Shown: positions 9,000 to 19,382 of the stretch, piece after piece | Layout: every line of letters starts with the position of its first letter | How positions within the stretch are numbered: the stretch's first letter is position 1 | NCBI RefSeq assembly: GCF_000242455.2 | Contig: NC_019892.1 | Location: forward strand, 6,148,744-6,212,743 | Direction: 5' to 3' | Source: Singulisphaera acidiphila DSM 18658 | GTDB taxonomy: Bacteria; Planctomycetota; Planctomycetia; Isosphaerales; Isosphaeraceae | Length of the DNA: 64,000 nt | Notes under the pieces: model-generated | What the model was told of the DNA's origin: nothing | What the model saw: the letters and a program-made list of their open reading frames with translations, nothing else | Database searches by the model: none | Made by a program: the position numbers and the translations under genes

Positions 9000-10967
9000 C
9001 TAGGGTTTGGTACTCGGGAACCAGGCGAGCGAGCGGCCGATCAGGACAGCGACGCCCGTCCGACCGATGGCGACGGGGCCGAGGGGCTGATCCGCCACAG
9101 CTCGCCAGTTCACTCGACCTGAGAGGTCGGAGCAGATCAGGTGCACCCCTTGTCGGGAGACGCGCAAGGTTTGCCCTTGAGGATCGGTGCCGAAGACATC
9201 ATGGGGCACGTCCGAAGCGCGACTTTGACCGCGGAGATGGCCCGCGCCGTCAAACGCAAGGGTGCGGCCGTCGGGGGCGGAGACCATGGCGATCGCGCCC
9301 AGCCGATGGAGTTGCCAACCTTCCCAGGGGACCGGCGACTCCCAGTTGATTTTTCCTGTGCGGTCATGACCGCGGAGGACCTGAGCGCGGCGGGCGAGCG
9401 TCACCCAGGCCACCTGAGAGGGGGATCCCTCGGGGGCTTCGATGAGAAAGAGGGGGTCGGCCGGGTTGCCCGGAACGCCTCCGACTGGTTCGCCGGCCGG
9501 GTCGAAAACGTCTAGGCGACCGTCGGTCGTGGTCACGGCCGTGAACCCGTCGGGGCTGATCGCGAAATCTTCCACCGAGGATGCCAGCTCGCGCTTCCAG
9601 ATCCAGCGTCCGGAGAGGGTGGCGCGGCCGATCCGATCACGCTCTTGCACCACGCCCAAGCCATAGGAATCAGGGGCGATCGCCAGATGGGTGATCTCCA
9701 CCATGCTGAGGTCGACGCGCTGGGCCTGACTGCGACGCGCATTATAGAGCATGACATATCGATCGGTGGCCGCAGCGATCCAACCGGGCGCGGTTCGTAA
9801 GATCCGTCCGAAGCCGAGGAGTTCGGGGGTTTGTCCCAGGTTCTCGCCTTGGGACGAGAAGATTTGGAGCCGGTTGGAGTTGGTCATGAGCCCGATCCGG
9901 GCCGGATCGTCGAGCACGGTCAGGACGGCGGACTCGGCCTGTTCGTCGGTCGAAGCGATCGGGATCGACCAGGCTGGCGTGCGCATGGGCGAGGCGCCAG
10001 GCCGAGGGGTTGCTGTCGCCGGCTCTGGAGAAGTGCGTGGCATCGTCGGTCGCGAGGAGCCGTAGAGGTCGAGCCGGACGATCTCGCCGGTGGCGTGGCC
10101 ATGAATGAGGTAACGCCCCAGGGGGTCGGCCTCCAGGGCGATCACGGGGCGAGACAACATCGTCTTCCAACGCACGCCTCCTGAGGAGCTCAGGACGGCC
10201 AGTTCGCCTTCCAAGGTCGAGACCGCGATCATGCGACCCGCGAAGTCGGGGACGGCGTGCGCGGCGGTGCCTCCCAGGTGGTATGCCCCTTCGTTACCCC
10301 CGCGGAAATCGAAGCGCTGGATCCCGTAGGTGAAGCAGCTCGCCAGGATCATTCCGCCGTCGCCGGTGGTGGTCAGCCGGCCGACGTTGGACATGAGCGA
10401 CTCTTCCCAGGCGACTTCGGCGGCAAGCTTCCCGGCCGAGGAGCCCGGCTCGAGCTCGATTCCCACGAGCATCCCGTAAGTCGCCGCCCCCAAGAGGAAG
10501 GGGCGGTCGGGCACGAACACGAGGTGGGCCATCGCGTGGCGGGTCTCGAGCCGGCCGGCCTGCTTGCCGTGCCGGTTGTAGAACTGGATCATGCTGAGTC
10601 GTGAGCCGACTGCGAGGTAGCGTCCGTGCGGATCGACGGCCAGGTTCGTGGCGTCGGGTGGAGCCGGGCGATCGGCGATCAGGTCGAGATCGGCCCCGAG
10701 GAACCAGAGCCGCGACCCTTCTCCGAGCAGCGCAATGAAAGCACCGTTGTCACTGATCGTACCGGCGACGACGCGATCCGGAGCGCGCGAGACGGAGCGG
10801 TGATTGCCGAGCAGGTCGAGCAAATAGAGCTGCCCTCGCTCATCCCAGGCGAGGATCGTCCCCGCCTCGCGGGCCAGGGCCATCCCTTTGAGCGGGGCTT
10901 CGGTATGGACCGTCCAGGCCGGGCTGGGGTCGATGCGAGTCTGTTGTCGACCGGTAATTTCGGGCAT
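9000..10967 (-). CDS. Cytoplasmic beta-propeller (WD40/PQQ-like) protein
   Basis: 655 residues with no signal peptide or membrane segment. Repeats of ~40 residues give blade-like strands, for example GRYLAVGSRLSMIQFYNRHG and GRYLIHGHATGEIVRLDLYG. A Pro-rich linker near residues 305-335 (TMPRTSPEPATATPRP) splits it into two halves, suggesting two propellers. No catalytic or cofactor motif was recognised, so a scaffold or sensor role is only inference. The composite repeat locus E lies just upstream of its start, and no partner gene is adjacent. Confidence 0.75.
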   Translation of the reverse strand: MPEITGRQQTRIDPSPAWTVHTEAPLKGMALAREAGTILAWDERGQLYLLDLLGNHRSVSRAPDRVVAGTISDNGAFIALLGEGSRLWFLGADLDLIADRPAPPDATNLAVDPHGRYLAVGSRLSMIQFYNRHGKQAGRLETRHAMAHLVFVPDRPFLLGAATYGMLVGIELEPGSSAGKLAAEVAWEESLMSNVGRLTTTGDGGMILASCFTYGIQRFDFRGGNEGAYHLGGTAAHAVPDFAGRMIAVSTLEGELAVLSSSGGVRWKTMLSRPVIALEADPLGRYLIHGHATGEIVRLDLYGSSRPTMPRTSPEPATATPRPGASPMRTPAWSIPIASTDEQAESAVLTVLDDPARIGLMTNSNRLQIFSSQGENLGQTPELLGFGRILRTAPGWIAAATDRYVMLYNARRSQAQRVDLSMVEITHLAIAPDSYGLGVVQERDRIGRATLSGRWIWKRELASSVEDFAISPDGFTAVTTTDGRLDVFDPAGEPVGGVPGNPADPLFLIEAPEGSPSQVAWVTLARRAQVLRGHDRTGKINWESPVPWEGWQLHRLGAIAMVSAPDGRTLAFDGAGHLRGQSRASDVPHDVFGTDPQGQTLRVSRQGVHLICSDLSGRVNWRAVADQPLGPVAIGRTGVAVLIGRSLAWFPSTKP

Positions 10968-11040
10968 CGTCGGTCCCGGTGATGAACAGTTCGCTTCCCA
11001 GCTTTTGAGGGTCAGGAAGGAATTGAACGCATGGGGCCGC

Positions 11041-11183
11041 CCTGAGGAGGCGACCGTTCCGAGCCAGGGGCGAAGCTCCCTGGGAAAAGTTCGGGAGATC
11101 CTTGTACGTCGCAGCCCCGAGAGGGGTGACCGTGAAACCCTCGGGTTCGCACGGCCGGTTGCCCTCTGGGGCTGTGAAAGAAT
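11041..11183. repeat. Composite palindromic repeat, locus E
   Basis: Contains cgaccgttccgagccaggg and the hairpin ccaggg-gcgaagc-tccctgg (about 11064-11083), followed by gcagccccgagaggggtgac (11111-11130) and ggttgccctctggggctg (11157-11174). Read on the other strand it has the same order as loci A, B and D: a hairpin, a short ggct linker, then an acggtcgcc arm. It sits between the start of the propeller gene and the 3' end of the S41 protease gene. Confidence 0.75.
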
Positions 11184-11260
11184 CGTTATTTGTTTCTGCT
11201 TGTTTCCGGGACTACCGAGCCGGCTTGCTCGGTCTCTCGTCCATCCGGACGAAAGCGGCT

Positions 11261-12967
11261 CTAGCGCGCGGCGTTCAAACGCCGTTTGGCCTGCTCCATG
11301 GCTTTGACAAGTGCGGTGTCGTGGAGCGGGTCGCCCGGGATCTCCTCGGCTTGCGGTGTGTCGGTCCCGGACGAAGCGACGGAGTCGGCCGCCGGCTTTG
11401 CCGTGACGTGAACCTTGATGTCGGGGTCCACACCTTGTTCGCTGTAGGCACGGTCCTTGGGCGAGTAGAACTTCGCGGTGGTAAGCTTCAGGCCGGCCGG
11501 TGCAGTCCGCAGCGCGAAGATGCTTTGCACCGAGCCCTTGCCGTAGCTCCGCTGGCCGACGATCACCGCGCGGTTGTGGTCCTTCAAGGCACCGGCGAGG
11601 ATCTCGCTGGCACTGGCGCTGTCGTGATCGATCAGAACCGTCAGAGGCATGGTCCAGAGTGCCTTGGAATTGGCCTTATAGACCTGGCTCTGGCCGGGGG
11701 CGCGGCCTCTGGTCGAGACGATGACCCCTCGATCGATGAACCGTTCGGCCATCTCGACCGCCACGTTGAGGAGTCCACCGGGATTGCCGCGAAGGTCGAT
11801 GACGAGCGAGCGCATTCCTTGGCGTCGGAGCGCCGCGATTGCCTTGTCGAGTTCTTCGGTGGAGTTTTTCTGGAACCCGACGAGCTGGAGGTAGCCGATC
11901 CCGCTGGCCTGGTCGACGATCTTGGCCTGTGCGACGCTCTCGACCTCGACATGGCGGCGGACGATCCGGAACGACTTGGTCGAGCCGTCGGACCGCAAGA
12001 TCTGAAGGTCGATGGGGGTCCCTTCCGCCCCTTGAAGTCGCCCGGCCGCTTCGTCAAGACTGAGGCCGCGCACGGCCACTTCGCCGACGCGGGTGATCTG
12101 ATCGCCCACCTTCAGCCCCGCTTCGGAGGCAGGACCTCCTCGGATTACGCCGACGAGCCGAAGTCCCTCGGTGTCGAGCTTCAACTCGATGCCCAGGCCG
12201 ACGAAATTGCCGTCGATCATCGCATAGAGATCTTCGAGCTTGTCGGGGGTGAGGTAGCTGGTGTAGTCATCCAGCGAGTCGCACGCCCCGTAGGTGAACT
12301 CAAGGATCACCGCGGAAGCTCCGAGATGAAGCGCCTTGGTCGCCAGCTCGCATGCGGCGAGGACTTCGTTCTGGGCCGACCTTCGGTCCGGGGTGGAAAT
12401 CCGAGCGCGGCGGGCGCGGAGTGCGTCGCGGAGCCACTTGACGCGTTCGGCGTCGGTGGTGCTGGCGTTGGTCCGGAGGAACTCGGGGTCGCGAAGGGCC
12501 ACCTCGAGGTTATCGAAGCCACGGCGAACCAAGGGTTCGAACGGGACCGGATCGACGTAGTGAGTCTCAATTCGCTCGAGCAGCTCGTCGTAAAGCGCCA
12601 GCGACTTTTCCTGGGGGAGGCGAAGCAGGACGTTGCGGAAGCTCTGGTCCTGGTAACGCCGGACCAGTTTGTAGTGCGTTTCGCAGAGGCGACGGCGATG
12701 GACGAAATCAAGCCGGCTTGGCCAGGTTTCCAGCGCGTCGGTATAGGCGTGGATCGCGGCCTGCCAGTTCTTTTGACGCTCGAATTGGAGCGCATTCTGG
12801 AGAGCCGTTTCCGAAGCTTGTTGAGAAGAATCCAACGCGGATGCGTCAGTGGAAACAAGTGGCTGGGGCGACTCCAAAGGAGGGGCCGACCACGCGACCG
12901 GCGGGCTGATCCAGGCAAGGGTTGCCAGGAAGAACCAGGCCGTTCGGCATGAAACCATGGGTCGCAT
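11261..12967 (-). CDS. C-terminal processing protease (S41, CtpA/Prc type)
   Basis: 568 residues, with a signal peptide (TAWFFLATLAWISPPVAWSA) indicating export. The N-terminal ~60-200 region is helical (TPR-like, NWQAAIHAYTDALETWP). A PDZ domain follows (GLRLVGVIRGGPASEAGLKV, ~270-345). The S41 core has the substrate-binding segment LVIDLRGNPGGLL, the catalytic serine motif SASASEILAGAL, and the lysine of YGKGSVQS about 25 residues later, giving the Ser/Lys dyad of tail-specific proteases. It probably processes envelope proteins at their C-termini. Longer than minimal CtpA because of the helical N-terminal part. Confidence 0.9.
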   Translation of the reverse strand: MRPMVSCRTAWFFLATLAWISPPVAWSAPPLESPQPLVSTDASALDSSQQASETALQNALQFERQKNWQAAIHAYTDALETWPSRLDFVHRRRLCETHYKLVRRYQDQSFRNVLLRLPQEKSLALYDELLERIETHYVDPVPFEPLVRRGFDNLEVALRDPEFLRTNASTTDAERVKWLRDALRARRARISTPDRRSAQNEVLAACELATKALHLGASAVILEFTYGACDSLDDYTSYLTPDKLEDLYAMIDGNFVGLGIELKLDTEGLRLVGVIRGGPASEAGLKVGDQITRVGEVAVRGLSLDEAAGRLQGAEGTPIDLQILRSDGSTKSFRIVRRHVEVESVAQAKIVDQASGIGYLQLVGFQKNSTEELDKAIAALRRQGMRSLVIDLRGNPGGLLNVAVEMAERFIDRGVIVSTRGRAPGQSQVYKANSKALWTMPLTVLIDHDSASASEILAGALKDHNRAVIVGQRSYGKGSVQSIFALRTAPAGLKLTTAKFYSPKDRAYSEQGVDPDIKVHVTAKPAADSVASSGTDTPQAEEIPGDPLHDTALVKAMEQAKRRLNAAR

Positions 12968-13416
12968 CGCCGACGATCCTCCGACTCGGGAGCGTGGCCG
13001 AGGGACCGTCAGGCTGGGTGGGAAGGCTCTCGAACCGATGACGAGAGGGGGCCGTGCGTTACGGCTGAAGACTCAGCCGACGCCAGGATTCGTCAGGGGG
13101 ATCGATCGCTGAACCGTACCGGGGCCTCATGATCCGTCCGCGCACCGCTCCATGGTTGCCATTCGATGGGGCTGCTCAATGATTAAGCGGGCACAGCAAC
13201 GGATCACCATAACGCCGAAGCGTTAGAGGCGTTCCATTCGCCGGTCCGGAAGGGGGAACGAGACTCCTGTTCGCACCCCCTCTGAAAGACGATTATATCA
13301 CACACAATAACGGGACAAGGGGAAGGCGGAAAACTCCCGGTCAGGTTCGTCGTAAACTCGCGGATTTCTCCCTTTTTGGATTCCGGAAGATTCACGACCC
13401 CGGGGCTATGACACTC
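12968..13416. other. Intergenic region, no gene seen
   Basis: About 450 bp upstream of the S41 protease and downstream of the CRTAC1 gene, both minus strand. No coding frame, RNA gene or strong hairpin was recognised. It should contain the protease promoter. Confidence 0.4.
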
Positions 13417-15312
13417 CTACCGGATACCCGCGTCCTCATCGACAACGTAGACACGGTCGATCATGAGGTCTGTGACTTCGGTCACTTTTCCCGACGGCCA
13501 GCGCACGGTCAGCACGTCGACATGCTCGCGTGATCCCAGCCCAAAGGTCAGCGTGCGCTCGACCGAGGAGAGGTAGCCCTTGGCCGTGAAGAGCTGCCGC
13601 CGCTGAACGAGCGAGCCGGCCTTGAGCGTGACCTCAGCGCCCAGAGCGTCGCGGTTCGACGCCTTGCCGTTCAGGGTCAGGCGGAGCCAGTGGTTCTTGG
13701 ATCCGCCCTCGTTCCGAAAGAGGCGTGCCGGTCCGCCGTTGGCGGTCATCACGACGTCGAGGTCGCCATCACCGTCGATGTCGGCATAAGCGCTCCCCCG
13801 ACCGACGATGGGCCGAAACAGGTCGGGGCCCGCGACGTTCTGGCCGACGTTGACGAATAAGGAGCGACCGGGCCGGCCGGTGTTCCAGAAAAGTTGGGCG
13901 GATTGGGCGTAGGTTGCGGTTGCCTGGACCTTGGCGATATCGTTCTCGAGGTGTCCGTTGGTCGAGAGCAGGTCGAGGCGGCCGTCGAGGTCGTAGTCGA
14001 AGAAGAAGAGGCCGAAGGTCAAGGGGGGCTGCGTCGGCGCTCCGAGGCCATAGAGATTGGCAAGGTCGGAAAACTGGAGACTGGCGCGTTCGTCGGTGAC
14101 GTACAGCGCCGTCATCTCATTGGCGAAGTTACCGATCGCCAAACCGAGTGAGCCGTCGTTCTTGAAGTGAGCCCAGTCGATTCCCATTCCTGCACGTGCT
14201 GTGCCGTCGCGGTCGAGTGCAATCCCCGCGCTGACCCCGATCTCTTCGAATCGGCCTTTTCCCCGGTTATGGAAGAGGAAGTTGGGAACGGTGTCATTGG
14301 CGACGGCCAGGTCGACCAGGCCGTCGCCATCGACGTCGTAAGGGGCCACGCCAAGCGACTTGGCCATGGGGACCTTCAGGTCGGGCGTGCGAATCTCGAT
14401 GCCCGCCTCGGAGCTGACATCGGAGAACTTGCCACCGTCATTGCGCAGCAGGATGCAACGGGCGCCGCCGAACGCGGTCGGGGGACCGTAGGCGCGGCCT
14501 TGTCCCGTGCCGGTGAGTTGAAAGTTCTGGCTACGATCGACCTCGGCCGACCAGGCAATATATCCGCAGATGAACAGGTCAAGGTCACCGTCGTTATCCA
14601 TGTCAAAGAAGGCAGCGCTTGTCAGCCAATCGGCTGTTGCCTGCGTATTGGTCTCGGTCGTGACCTCCACGAACCGGCTCCCGGCCTCGTTGCGGAACAG
14701 GTGCCCGCCTCCGATGGCGGTCAGGTAGAGGTCCGGGTCGCCGTCATTGTCATAGTCGCCCACGGCCACACCCATGCCGTAGCAGCGTACGTCGAGACCG
14801 ACCTGGGCGGTCACGTCGTCGAAGCGTCCTGTCCCATCGTTGCGGTAGAGGGCCTGGGTTGAACCTTTCTCCGTCGTCGGATCTGGCCAAGCGTCCGAGT
14901 TGACCAGGAACAGGTCGAGATCGCCGTCGCCGTCATAGTCGAGGAAGGCGACCCCGGAACCCATCGTTTCGGGAAGGAGCTTTTCTCCCAGGGCTCCGTT
15001 GTGGTGAACGAACCGCAAGCCGGCGGCCTCGGTGATGTCGGTGAACTTGACCTGGGGAAGGGATCGAGCCTCGACTGTCTCCGGTTTGGCGGGAGCCGTG
15101 GGCGCAGCCACGGGGCGAGGCAAAGCCTTTTGGCCGCAACCGGTGAGGCTGGCCGAAATCGAGAGAATCAGGACAAGGACGGGTCGCGATCCGCAGCCTG
15201 AATCGACGGATCTTTCCCGAAAGGGGGGCACGGTCCACCAAGGAGACTGTCCTTGACGGCGGACGGAGGCGCGTGATTGGGCCGCGCCTACCGTCTGAGA
15301 AAGTCGACTCAT
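13417..15312 (-). CDS. CRTAC1-type FG-GAP/ASPIC-UnbV lipoprotein
   Basis: 631 residues. Around residues 42-60 a hydrophobic run ends in LTGC, a lipobox, so the protein is probably exported and lipidated. It then carries many FG-GAP/VCBS calcium-loop repeats such as FLDYDGDGDLDLFLV and VGDYDNDGDPDLYLT, and ends with an ASPIC/UnbV-like region (GSREHVDVLTVRWPSGKVTEV). The ATG at 15312 overlaps the TGA of the preceding cytochrome gene (ATGA), which supports this start and implies translational coupling. In planctomycetes such proteins often neighbour multihaem cytochrome/TPR proteins; their biochemical role is not established. Confidence 0.88.
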   Translation of the reverse strand: MSRLSQTVGAAQSRASVRRQGQSPWWTVPPFRERSVDSGCGSRPVLVLILSISASLTGCGQKALPRPVAAPTAPAKPETVEARSLPQVKFTDITEAAGLRFVHHNGALGEKLLPETMGSGVAFLDYDGDGDLDLFLVNSDAWPDPTTEKGSTQALYRNDGTGRFDDVTAQVGLDVRCYGMGVAVGDYDNDGDPDLYLTAIGGGHLFRNEAGSRFVEVTTETNTQATADWLTSAAFFDMDNDGDLDLFICGYIAWSAEVDRSQNFQLTGTGQGRAYGPPTAFGGARCILLRNDGGKFSDVSSEAGIEIRTPDLKVPMAKSLGVAPYDVDGDGLVDLAVANDTVPNFLFHNRGKGRFEEIGVSAGIALDRDGTARAGMGIDWAHFKNDGSLGLAIGNFANEMTALYVTDERASLQFSDLANLYGLGAPTQPPLTFGLFFFDYDLDGRLDLLSTNGHLENDIAKVQATATYAQSAQLFWNTGRPGRSLFVNVGQNVAGPDLFRPIVGRGSAYADIDGDGDLDVVMTANGGPARLFRNEGGSKNHWLRLTLNGKASNRDALGAEVTLKAGSLVQRRQLFTAKGYLSSVERTLTFGLGSREHVDVLTVRWPSGKVTEVTDLMIDRVYVVDEDAGIR

Positions 15313-18300
15313 GGCTGGGCCTTTATGGGGCTGGCCGACAGTTTATCGTCGGCATTGACGCGGGGAGCTTCGACGCGGTGGAGCGAGTGGATTACGATTG
15401 ACTGCGCGTTCTGGTCGGCGGCCGGATCATTGCGCCGCGCAATCGCGACGGCCAGGCCTTCGGCCGTTTCGTCGGGTTTAAAGAATTGGTGCAACGTCTT
15501 GTGGGCCCCCTTGAGCGCATGCGAGAGGGTGAACCGGGCGATCGGATCGGTTTCATTTTCCCAGACCGGTCCAAGTTGTTGGATCACCTCGAACAGAGGG
15601 TCCAGTCGCGAGCCGAATTCGGGCCGGGGCAGCTCCACGAGCCGCGCGATCGATTCGGCCAGTCCGAGTGCGCGGGCGGCCCGCAACGGGGCGGAGATCG
15701 CAGCCTGGGCGGTTCGTTCCGTTCGCGTGAGGATCTCCTCGGTGATTCCGTTCACCTTTTTATCGAGAACGAGGTCTGGCTTGGGTAGGTCGGCCGGATC
15801 GGTGTTCCAGGACGGATCGGCATAGGCCAGGCCGAGGCCGTAGTGGGCCGCGACGTTCTCGCTGTCGATGGCGAGCGTGCGTCTGTAGGCGGCGATCGAC
15901 TTGCGGAGGAAAGCCAGACGCTCAGCGCTGGCCACGGGCTCGAGACGAGATCGAGCGTAGGCGGCTCCCCCCAGGGCATTGACCACTTCATAGTCCTGGC
16001 TGAAGTCGAATCCACGGTCGGGGACGGTGGTTCCCAGGATCGCTTCGTAGCTGGCGATCGCCTCATCGAGCCGCCCGTTCCGCTCGTTGATCTGGCCCGT
16101 GAGCCAGTGGATCACCCAGGGGGCCGGCGGTTGCGGTTGGGCGGCCGCCTGCTCGATCGCGTTGCGGGCCTCTTCAATCCGGCCTTCCTTGAGGTAAAGA
16201 CGTGCCAGGTTGATCCATCCATCGATCCGGCCAAGCTCGGCCACTTTGCGGAAGATCGGTTCCGCCTGCTTGAGCTCGCCCTTCTGGCCCCCCTTGTCCC
16301 CCCCCTCGAGGAGGAGGCCGATGCCGTAGTCGTTCCAGCGCTGCCAGACCTCTTTGATGGGGGAAGGCTTGACGGTCACCGGAGCCTTCCCTTCGAGGGG
16401 AAGCTGGACCGTGTCGGCCGCCATCACGACGATGGGTAGGTCTGGCCCTTTGCCCTTGCCGTAGATGAAGTCCATGTAAGTGCGGTCGAACTTGCGATAG
16501 TTCACCTTGGCTTCGAGGGTGATGGGACCATCGATCTGCTCGGGCACCTCGAGCCCGAAATGGACCACCTGCCCGGCACCCGGGGGCACCTGCTTGTTGT
16601 AAAGAGGAACGAATATGTCTTGCGGGTTGCGGCGATCGATCCGCTTGCCGTGGCGATCGAGCATGAAGACGTTGATGAAGTGGGCGTAGGGGTCGACCTT
16701 GCCGTTCTCGTCCAGCGCTCCTGATCGGCCGATCACCCGGTCGCCGGCCTTCGCGATGAGCTCGACCCAGATCTCATTCGAGTCGACGGTGCCCTGGCTC
16801 AACGGGTGGCCCAGGCCGAGTGTGCGCACGACCACTTCCACGAGATAGGGCTGGCCGAGCTTGAGCGTCGGCACCTCGGGGCGGAGCGGTCCGAGGAAGC
16901 GTCCGTCGATCCCGCCTCCTTCCCGAAGCGCGAAGAGGTCGACCCGGACCTTCTGATCCTGGAGAAACTTCGTTTGGGCCGCGATTGTCTCCGAATGACC
17001 GCGCAGGGCTGCCAGTCCGGTGTTGGCGCCGAGGAAGAGGTGGTTATGGATCTCACGTCCCGGTTTGCCGTCGAAGTCGCGCGCTCCGAAGTCGCCTGAA
17101 GGCTGCAAGTTCATGTGGCAGTCGACGCAGCGGCTCTTTGCCACCGGAGGGTAATAGAAGCTGCGGGCTCCATGTCCCGAAACGCCCGAGAGCAGGAAGG
17201 TGTCGTAGTGATTCTGGCCGCGAAGGAAATCTTTGTAGTGATTCAGGGCGTACGGGAGGCTGACCTTATGGCAGGTTGAGCAGAACTGCGAATCCTTGAT
17301 GACCGGCTTCAGGAACGTTTTCTTGTGCATCTCGGGCTTGGCTTTGATCAGGGTCGCGTTGACCCACTGGAGGATCTCGTTTTCGCTGCTGGCAAATGGA
17401 TAGTGCTGAGGGGCCTCGATGGTGTAGTCGGCGTTGCCCCGGGTGCTGTTGACGTTGGTGATCGAGTGGCAGACGACACAGGTGATCCCGGCCTGGCTCG
17501 AGGGGGTATTCACGTCGTCATAATGCGGGTTATCGAACTCTCCGGAAAAGAACGGGACCGGGTCGTGGCAGCCGGCGCACCAGCGCGCGGCCTGCGTGTT
17601 GCCGTCTCGCTTGAGCGCGACTTCCCGGGTCTCGCGCACGCTGGCCAAATAGGCCTTGTTGTTGAACGAGCTGAAGTGGTGCGCGGAGTGGAACCAACCC
17701 TTGTATGCATCCTCGTGGCACTTGAGACAGTAACTGTCCATCATGAGCGTCTCGGCCGGGATGAACCGACCATCGGCGGTGACCGCTTCGGAAGGGAAAA
17801 AGTAGCGTTTCCCTTGCCGAGGCCCCTTGATCCCATAGGAGCTTGGGTCGTGGGAGTGGAGCAAGCTCATGGCCACGATGAAGCCAGCCACGACCACCCC
17901 CCCTCGCCGCGCCCACTCCCAGCGAATTCGCGGCCCGGCCAAGCGGTGCTTGACGTAGAGGCCGATCGCCGCCAGCGGCGCGAACACATGGAGCCAGTAG
18001 GCGACCGATCGGCTCGCCGGGTCGCGAATTGCGATGGCGTCGAACCGGAGCAGGACCAGTCCCGAGACCAAGATCACGATGGCCGTGGCGAACAGCCAGA
18101 GCCCATACCGCACGGCCTGGACGTTCGGCCGGTTCCACGAGGTCACCAGATGGACCAGCCCAAATCCCAGGAAGGGCGCGATGATCAGGAAGCCGAGAAG
18201 CAGGTGGAGGAATACCATCAGCATATAGAATGGCGTTTGCTGGGTCGTTCCCCTCCACCAGGTCATGGCCGACACGGAAGCAAGATAGACTCCATTGGCG

Positions 18301-18395
18301 GCGAGGGCCGCGAATCCGGCCTGGACGACCCAAAGCCAGGGTTGGAGCCTCGGACCGACGGCCGGTCTGTAGACCGATTTCAGTCGCACATTCAT
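15309..18395 (-). CDS. Membrane five-haem cytochrome c with C-terminal TPR region
   Basis: 1028 residues. Four hydrophobic segments lie in the first ~195 residues (e.g. FYMLMVFLHLLLGFLIIAPF). The extracytoplasmic middle has five CxxCH haem motifs: CLKCH, CAGCH, CVVCH, CSTCH and CVDCH. A beta-rich part follows (~490-680), then TPR-like helices (~700-850: GWINLARLYLKEGRIEEARNAI; AAHYGLGLAYADPS). This suggests electron transfer plus protein-protein contact at the outer face of the membrane. The stop overlaps the start of the CRTAC1 gene. I see no substrate-oxidising motif, so it is better described as a redox partner than an enzyme. Confidence 0.88.
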   Translation of the reverse strand: MNVRLKSVYRPAVGPRLQPWLWVVQAGFAALAANGVYLASVSAMTWWRGTTQQTPFYMLMVFLHLLLGFLIIAPFLGFGLVHLVTSWNRPNVQAVRYGLWLFATAIVILVSGLVLLRFDAIAIRDPASRSVAYWLHVFAPLAAIGLYVKHRLAGPRIRWEWARRGGVVVAGFIVAMSLLHSHDPSSYGIKGPRQGKRYFFPSEAVTADGRFIPAETLMMDSYCLKCHEDAYKGWFHSAHHFSSFNNKAYLASVRETREVALKRDGNTQAARWCAGCHDPVPFFSGEFDNPHYDDVNTPSSQAGITCVVCHSITNVNSTRGNADYTIEAPQHYPFASSENEILQWVNATLIKAKPEMHKKTFLKPVIKDSQFCSTCHKVSLPYALNHYKDFLRGQNHYDTFLLSGVSGHGARSFYYPPVAKSRCVDCHMNLQPSGDFGARDFDGKPGREIHNHLFLGANTGLAALRGHSETIAAQTKFLQDQKVRVDLFALREGGGIDGRFLGPLRPEVPTLKLGQPYLVEVVVRTLGLGHPLSQGTVDSNEIWVELIAKAGDRVIGRSGALDENGKVDPYAHFINVFMLDRHGKRIDRRNPQDIFVPLYNKQVPPGAGQVVHFGLEVPEQIDGPITLEAKVNYRKFDRTYMDFIYGKGKGPDLPIVVMAADTVQLPLEGKAPVTVKPSPIKEVWQRWNDYGIGLLLEGGDKGGQKGELKQAEPIFRKVAELGRIDGWINLARLYLKEGRIEEARNAIEQAAAQPQPPAPWVIHWLTGQINERNGRLDEAIASYEAILGTTVPDRGFDFSQDYEVVNALGGAAYARSRLEPVASAERLAFLRKSIAAYRRTLAIDSENVAAHYGLGLAYADPSWNTDPADLPKPDLVLDKKVNGITEEILTRTERTAQAAISAPLRAARALGLAESIARLVELPRPEFGSRLDPLFEVIQQLGPVWENETDPIARFTLSHALKGAHKTLHQFFKPDETAEGLAVAIARRNDPAADQNAQSIVIHSLHRVEAPRVNADDKLSASPIKAQP

Positions 18396-19382
18396 GTGTG
18401 AACCAGGCTGGAAAGATTGTGATCGCCGTGGAATGGTTTGAGGGCGATATTGTACCCCCTTTTTCGTGCCAAAGGGACAGCCGTCTCAAGCATAAAGTCC
18501 GTAAATCACACCATGCTCACCGAGAGCATTCAGGGGAACCCGCAGGTTCTTGCTCGAATCACTTTGAAAAGAACAAAAGGGGCGGGCGAAGCGCTGGAGA
18601 GGGCCGTTCCGATCGACCGTGTCGGGGTCGGGGAAATCCGAGGGCATATGGAGGCCGAGTGAATGAGGCCACGCCCCAGCACGTTGAGGAGTCGACGTCG
18701 TCGAGCGTTGTGTGATGTGATGATTTTGCAAGAGGGTCGGATGGCCGCTGCTAGGTAGACACGTAGACGTTTCCTCACGATAGCCTTTGACTTTTTTTCG
18801 GTTGCCGGTCTTGAGAGTCAGCGAAGGTCGATTGTCTGGCCTATCCTAATCATTGGGATGATCGTGGATTTATCATGAAACAACGTCGGAGGGTGCCGGT
18901 TCGTTCGTTCGGTTCGGCGTGATTCTCCCTCGGGGCGTGCGAATTCAGAGTGTCGGGTTTTCCGGATGTAGCGGTTGTAGGAGTGGACGCTTCGCACGCG
19001 TGCGTGAGAGGAGAAGATTGGCTGAGGAAGTGTTTGGCCATTGTGCGAAAATGCTTTTGGTTAAGTCAGGGAAAGGTGGATTCGAAAAGGAGTCGGCCGG
19101 TACCCATTGGGTGAGGGACTTTCCGATCGAGGTGGATCATTTCTTGCCTCGAGACAGAAACGGATTGACGGTCGATTTCTCAGGATCGGGTGCCACCGCG
19201 ACAGTGATCCTTCGTGGTTTGTTCGTCGTCCACGGCTGGAATGTCATGTTGCTTTTCGGTATTTTGGTTCCTGGAATGTGTTGTTCGAGGAATAGGTGAA
19301 TTTGTGTGTTCTTTGTTTGGCTTATAGAAATCAGCATAGAGTCGGTGAACACCTTGGCCTGTTCTAGTTATGGGAGTTTTCT
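18396..19382. other. Nearly 1 kb without a recognisable gene
   Basis: Divergent intergenic region between the cytochrome/TPR gene (minus) and the TPR gene at 19383 (plus). Short open frames exist, but none has planctomycete-like codon use or a recognisable protein. The 18780-19380 half is clearly richer in A+T than the flanks. Promoters for both genes must lie here; I could not assign them. Confidence 0.4.

Noticed and set aside
11102..12952. 616-codon open frame on the plus strand opposite the S41 protease
   Set aside because: The minus-strand protein has a signal peptide, PDZ and S41 motifs; the antisense translation has no recognisable features. Long antisense frames are expected at this G+C content.
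18919..19299. 126-codon plus-strand open frame in the 18.4-19.4 kb gap
   Set aside because: A+T-rich, no ribosome site, no protein-like composition; not supported.
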